From positions 62,001 through 126,000 of the forward strand of contig NZ_JACYHE010000008.1 of NCBI RefSeq assembly GCF_021696945.1: a stretch of 64,000 nt of DNA, read 5' to 3'. A model generated the notes under the pieces. The model searched no databases, had not been told where the DNA came from, and saw only the letters and a program-made list of their open reading frames with translations. This DNA comes from Streptomyces sp. JJ36. GTDB taxonomy: Bacteria > Actinomycetota > Actinomycetes > Streptomycetales > Streptomycetaceae. This document shows, in pieces, positions 61,488-64,000 of the stretch (position 1 is the stretch's first letter; each line of letters opens with the position of its first letter). The position numbers and the translations under genes are program-made.

Positions 61488-62681
61488 CTAGGCGGCCGGT
61501 CGTACCAGCGACCTGCGCACGGCGTCGACCAGTGATGCTGCCCGGACGTCGTCGGGGCCGCCGATGATGTGGTTCATCGCGTAGCCGAAGGCGACGCCGT
61601 GTTCGGGGTCGGCGAAGGCGAGGGAGCCGCCGCGGCCGGTGTGACCGAAGGCGGATGGGCTGGTCATTGGGTTTTCCACGGTGGGCAGCATGTATCCGGA
61701 GCTGAATCGGCTCTGAAGGCACATCACCTGGTCTGGCCCGTTTGCCTGCTCTTTGGTCGCTGTTGCGAGAGTTTCCGGCGCGAAGAGGCGTACGCCGTCC
61801 ACCGCGCCGATGAGGGCGGCGTACATGCGCGTGAGTGCTCGGGCGGTGCCAATGCCGTTGGAGGAAGGCAGTTCCGCAGCCTGTACCTCTGGGGCGTTGA
61901 AGTCGATGGCGGCCGGGTCGGTGACGGCGAACGCTCTGTTGCTGAGTGAGTCCGGGTCGCGCCAGGCGGCGACCAGGTCGCGGAGATTCTCGGGGACCGA
62001 CTCGGGGGGAGCGGTGGTGAGGTCGACGTCCGGCTGTTTGTACAGCATCCGGCTCAGCCGGTCGCGTTCTCCAGGCGGCAAGCCGATGTAGAAGTCCAGG
62101 CCGAGGGGGCCGGCGATCTCCTCGGCGAAGAAGCGGCCCGGTGTGCGCCCGGATGCGCGGCGGATCACCTCGCCGACCAGCCAGCCCCAGGTCCGGCCGT
62201 GGTATCCGTGGGCTGTTCCCGGGGCCCACTGGGGAGATTGAGCGGCGAGTGCTTCTGCCATCGGATGCCAGGTCAACGCCTCGTTGAGCGGCACCGGTCG
62301 GTCCAGTGCGACCAGGCCGGCTTGGTGGGACAGGAGCCAGCGCACTGTGATGTCGGCCTTCTCCTTCGTGGCGAACTCCGGCCAGTATTGCGCCACCGGC
62401 GCGTCCAGCTCGAGCGCGCCGCGCTGGGCCAGCAAGTGCGCTGCGGTTGCGGTGGCACCCTTGGTCGCCGAGTAGACGAGCTGCAGGGTGTCCCGCGTCC
62501 ACGGCCGACCGCTACGAGGGTCGGCGATCCCACCCCACAGGTCCACCACCGGCTCCCCGTACCGATAGACGCATACGGCTGCGCCGATGTCCCCGTGCCG
62601 GTCGAAGCTGGCTGCGAACGCCTCGCGTACTGGTTCGAAGCCGGCCGCGACTACACCGTCGATCTCCGTCATGGCGCCCAT
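61488..62681 (-). CDS. serine hydrolase of the class C beta-lactamase / esterase family
   Basis: The 397-residue protein has the penicillin-binding fold. The SxxK motif is Ser71-x-x-Lys74 (YSATKG), the Tyr-containing loop is in HGYHGRTWGWLVG, and the third motif is HTGRGG in place of KTG, typical of EstB/LAE5-like esterases. There is no signal peptide, which argues against a secreted beta-lactamase. Start ATG at 62681, or ATG at 62672. Its base composition is visibly less GC-rich than the cluster. It is 64 bases downstream of the HTH regulator on the same strand. Confidence 0.88.
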   Translation of the reverse strand: MGAMTEIDGVVAAGFEPVREAFAASFDRHGDIGAAVCVYRYGEPVVDLWGGIADPRSGRPWTRDTLQLVYSATKGATATAAHLLAQRGALELDAPVAQYWPEFATKEKADITVRWLLSHQAGLVALDRPVPLNEALTWHPMAEALAAQSPQWAPGTAHGYHGRTWGWLVGEVIRRASGRTPGRFFAEEIAGPLGLDFYIGLPPGERDRLSRMLYKQPDVDLTTAPPESVPENLRDLVAAWRDPDSLSNRAFAVTDPAAIDFNAPEVQAAELPSSNGIGTARALTRMYAALIGAVDGVRLFAPETLATATKEQANGPDQVMCLQSRFSSGYMLPTVENPMTSPSAFGHTGRGGSLAFADPEHGVAFGYAMNHIIGGPDDVRAASLVDAVRRSLVRPAA

Positions 62682-62745
62682 CCTGGCATCCCGGCCGCAC
62701 TCTTCGGTGGCGGAGAGCCCCTCGACCTCGGCCTTTCCGATCAGG

Positions 62746-64000
62746 TCATGAGGGGAGTTCTTGGAGGCGCTCCCGGAACTCGCGGACGGCAGGGGCCGAC
62801 CCGTGCGCTTCGAGTCGTGCGGAGAACTCCTTGAGACGGTTCAGCGCCCGCGTGGAGCTGACGGTCTCTTCGAGAAGCTCGGCGCCGTAGTTCGCGGCGT
62901 CCAGTGCCCCTTCCAGGTCCCCTCCGGCGAGTCGTGCTTCTGCCAGGCGGCTGGATCGTACGGCTTGGTCCCTGGGAGCCGCGCTTCGTACGGAGATCTG
63001 CAGGGATCTCGTCGCGCGCTCCACTTGTCCGGAGCGCAGGAGAACTTTGCCTTCGGTCGACCTCAGTTGTGCCTCGCCGAACCAGTCGAGCCAGTCAGGG
63101 CTGTCTTCCGCTGTGTGGCACTCCCAGAGGGTCGCGGCCCGGTTGAGTGCCGTCCCGGCTCTCCGGTGGTCGCCGTCGCGCGAGAGTGCCTCGGCCTTGT
63201 GCAGGAAGAGGAAGGATTGGGTGGAGGGAGGCAGGGTGCGTGGCGCGTTGTCGATGGCGGTCGAGATCAGGTCGACGCGTTCGGCGGTTCGTCCGGCTTC
63301 GGAGACGTGGACGCCCATCTCTGCCAGGGTGAAGGCGCCGAAGGCGTTGTCGCCCGCGGTCCGGGCGCTGCGTAGGGCGCCGACGTAGTACCGCTGTCCT
63401 GCGGACCGCAATCCTGCGTCGTAGGCCATCCAGCCGGTCAGATGGGCAACGCGTGCGGCCAGTGCGTACAGGCGGACGCATGTGTCGTCCGTGTACCGGC
63501 TGGCGCTCAGGAGCCTGGTGATCAGGGCGAGATCGCCTCTTGCCTGCTCCAGGAGCCCTGCGCCTCCGAGCTGGTCGTCGAGCGTGCGGAGCGTGCCGAC
63601 GCGCTTCTCGATCGTTGAGACCATGGTGTCCGTGACTCGATCTCCCTTGAGCGCCGAGGCGAAGGCAGAGGGTGCGTCGGCCCAGCTCGCCGCGAGTCCC
63701 GTGAGTGCGGTGCCGGTGATGGTGAGAAACCCTCGGCGATCCAGGCGACCGGTCCCTACCAGGTCAGCCAGTGCTTCGACGGTGCCGGCCGCGGTCCACG
63801 GTGCGGCGAGACCCGTCAACTCCCAGACGGGAAGCCACTTCGGCCAGGCTTGAGCGGATACCTCCTGGCTCGGCACGCGCAGCAGGTCGGCGAGCACGCG
63901 CTGGGCAGCCCCATCCGGCTCCTGGCCCTGCTCCCACTTCCACACGGTCGTCCGGTTGGTCGCCAGCGGGATTCCCAGTGACATCCCGTGCGCCTGCATG
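62746..64000 (-). CDS. helix-turn-helix regulator with TPR-like C-terminus (5' end outside the window)
   Basis: At least 417 residues are visible, and the start lies beyond the right edge. The first residues (NRTTVWKWEQGQEPDGAAQRVLADLLRVP) match the end of an XRE-type HTH. A central RRGFLTITGTALTGLAASW stretch precedes about 280 residues of helical, TPR-like repeats rich in Ala, Leu and Arg. This layout is common for actinobacterial XRE/TPR regulators of unknown ligand. It may regulate the serine hydrolase downstream. Composition is the lowest-GC in the window. Confidence 0.75.
   Translation of the reverse strand, partial: MQAHGMSLGIPLATNRTTVWKWEQGQEPDGAAQRVLADLLRVPSQEVSAQAWPKWLPVWELTGLAAPWTAAGTVEALADLVGTGRLDRRGFLTITGTALTGLAASWADAPSAFASALKGDRVTDTMVSTIEKRVGTLRTLDDQLGGAGLLEQARGDLALITRLLSASRYTDDTCVRLYALAARVAHLTGWMAYDAGLRSAGQRYYVGALRSARTAGDNAFGAFTLAEMGVHVSEAGRTAERVDLISTAIDNAPRTLPPSTQSFLFLHKAEALSRDGDHRRAGTALNRAATLWECHTAEDSPDWLDWFGEAQLRSTEGKVLLRSGQVERATRSLQISVRSAAPRDQAVRSSRLAEARLAGGDLEGALDAANYGAELLEETVSSTRALNRLKEFSARLEAHGSAPAVREFRERLQELPS

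Noticed and set aside
61488-62681. Secreted beta-lactamase
   Set aside because: No signal peptide and the third motif is HTG instead of KTG; an esterase-like hydrolase is more likely.

Overview
This window reads as chromosome from a Streptomyces-type actinomycete. GC is very high, starts are often GTG or TTG, stops overlap starts (ATGA/GTGA), and the families are typical: several TetR regulators, paired DUF202 proteins and ACAD10/11-like enzymes. No rRNA, tRNA, insertion sequence or CRISPR array was seen. No genes are named beyond panD. Functions come from motifs read by eye, without database searches.

Left part (about 0.2-12.1 kb, with a linked operon at 12.2-14.4 kb) is an oxidative, acyl-CoA-type catabolic neighbourhood. 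It holds a molybdopterin oxidoreductase, an aldehyde dehydrogenase plus alcohol dehydrogenase pair, an acyl-CoA dehydrogenase, a MaoC-like dehydratase, an SDR, a quinone oxidoreductase, and an aminoglycoside-kinase-like plus acyl-CoA dehydrogenase operon. Three TetR genes lie among them. Three different palindromes each occur exactly as a pair next to these genes, which suggests three small self-contained regulons.

The middle-left part (14.7-22.8 kb) carries gluconate kinase with two DUF202 membrane proteins. A sugar ABC importer follows (two permeases and a lipoprotein), with a LacI regulator and a divergent glycogen-debranching-type glycosidase. The LacI/glycosidase promoter contains a mirrored operator pair.

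The main interest is a hybrid NRPS-PKS cluster at about 23.1-59.9 kb, bordered at both ends by paralogous LuxR regulators with degenerate receiver domains. Four megasynthases follow in order. The first is FAAL-ACP-Cy-A(Ox)-PCP. The second is KS-AT-PCP-Cy-A(Cys)-PCP-degenerate E. The third is C-A-PCP. The fourth is C-A(Gly-like)-PCP-C-A-PCP-reductase. If read collinearly they would build an acyl starter, an azole, one unreduced malonate unit, a thiazoline, a third residue, Gly and a hydrophobic or aromatic residue, with release as an aldehyde or alcohol. Accessory genes are a tryptophan-2,3-dioxygenase-family haem enzyme, a methyltransferase, a JmjC-type cupin, a DHA2 exporter, PanD, a FAD monooxygenase, an acyl-CoA dehydrogenase, a type II thioesterase and a truncated adenylating protein. 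I cannot match this combination to a characterised pathway from memory. A shared palindrome (GTGCCCG-2 nt-CGGGCAC) appears in three of the cluster's long intergenic regions, with a weaker copy in a fourth.

The right end (60-64 kb) has a thioredoxin behind a CsoR/CstR-like operator, a class-C beta-lactamase-fold hydrolase and an edge-truncated HTH regulator. From about 61.4 kb the base composition is visibly less GC-rich, suggesting different ancestry.
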